Source: Methylobacterium sp. Leaf125
GTDB taxonomy: Bacteria > Pseudomonadota > Alphaproteobacteria > Rhizobiales > Beijerinckiaceae
Assembly: GCF_001423085.1 (NCBI RefSeq)
Contig: NZ_LMNU01000001.1
Coordinates: 1,221 to 65,220, forward strand
Length of the DNA: 64,000 bases
Reading direction: 5' to 3'
The notes under the pieces: model-generated
Told to the model about the DNA's origin: nothing
The model's database searches: none
The model's input: the letters and a program-made list of their open reading frames with translations, nothing else
Shown here: one piece after another, positions 63,866-64,000 of the stretch
How the letters are laid out: the number at the start of each line of letters is the position of its first letter
Position numbering within the stretch: the first letter of the stretch is position 1
Made by a program: the position numbers and the translations under genes

Positions 63866-64000
63866 CGATCAACACTCCAACCGGACTTGCCAACCTGGAT
63901 TTAATCTGAGCCTGACTTGCTGAACTTGCTTCGCATCACTTGTGACTGATCCCGTTTCGGCGATCCTTTCGACCTCGCCCGCTTCACAGCCAATCCGGAG
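63866..64000. other. Upstream region of phoH at window edge
   Basis: 135 bp, somewhat AT-richer than average (for example around 63898-63945). It should hold the phoH promoter on the minus strand. No gene or repeat that I can support. Confidence 0.35.

Overview
The window is GC-rich, densely coding chromosomal DNA from an alphaproteobacterium, most likely a Methylobacterium/Methylorubrum-type Hyphomicrobiales member. The indicators are meaB (methylmalonyl-CoA mutase chaperone), a bdhA/adc/patatin ketone-body cluster, a complete minCDE operon, a LOV-HWE sensor kinase with a small response regulator, TRAP transport under FCD-type GntR control, and two different L,D-transpeptidases. This assignment is inferred from gene content; no rRNA or tRNA is present to confirm it.

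Layout. 1-1.35 kb: right-hand part of a decayed IS3-family insertion sequence. 1.6-3.8 kb: lipocalin-like protein and an acyl-CoA synthetase. 3.9-6.8 kb: a stand-alone single-chain (type IIG) restriction-modification enzyme behind a palindrome. 7.3-10.6 kb: typA and an MHS-type transporter. 10.7-14.8 kb: a LysR regulator, then aspA and dctA, a likely aspartate/C4-dicarboxylate utilisation unit. 14.8-20.2 kb: an exported protein, an M20 hydrolase, and a DUF3649-PepSY-DUF3325 operon behind an Irr-like palindrome. 20.4-25 kb: a second, orphan minC, enoyl-CoA hydratase with a pentapeptide insert, ppk2, a 42-residue small ORF, and an ABC-F ATPase. 25.2-31.4 kb: patatin-like lipoprotein, LOV histidine kinase plus response regulator, ABC exporter, and a HhH membrane protein. 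31.4-38.9 kb: GNAT and Orn/Lys/Arg decarboxylase (translationally coupled), ZntB-like transporter, nucleoside transporter, minCDE. 39-45.7 kb: TRAP dctPQM with a divergent GntR regulator, an MCP, and a second GntR. 45.9-52.2 kb: zwf, a broken RNase A-like toxin gene, an SDR, an L,D-transpeptidase, and a Zur-box-like site attached to the decayed tail of a COG0523 zinc chaperone. 52.3-64 kb: lipoprotein hydrolase, meaB, pcp, CsbD-like stress protein, bdhA-adc-patatin, accA, a YafK-type transpeptidase, LysE exporter, a Met/Arg/His-repeat secreted protein, and phoH.

Themes. Central carbon metabolism (zwf, accA, meaB, bdhA/adc, aspA), transport, envelope and division genes (minCDE, L,D-transpeptidases) make up most of the window. 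The accessory signals are small: a mobile-element relic, an isolated restriction enzyme, a toxin gene stopped by one in-frame TGA, and a zinc-chaperone relic that still carries its regulatory palindrome. I did not find a multi-gene system that I would call wholly novel. The strongest leads are the Zur-box/COG0523 relic, the orphan MinC paralogue, the secreted 9-residue-repeat protein, the 42-residue duplicated-motif protein and the interrupted RNase A-like toxin. All function calls rest on reading motifs and family resemblance by eye; no database search was run.
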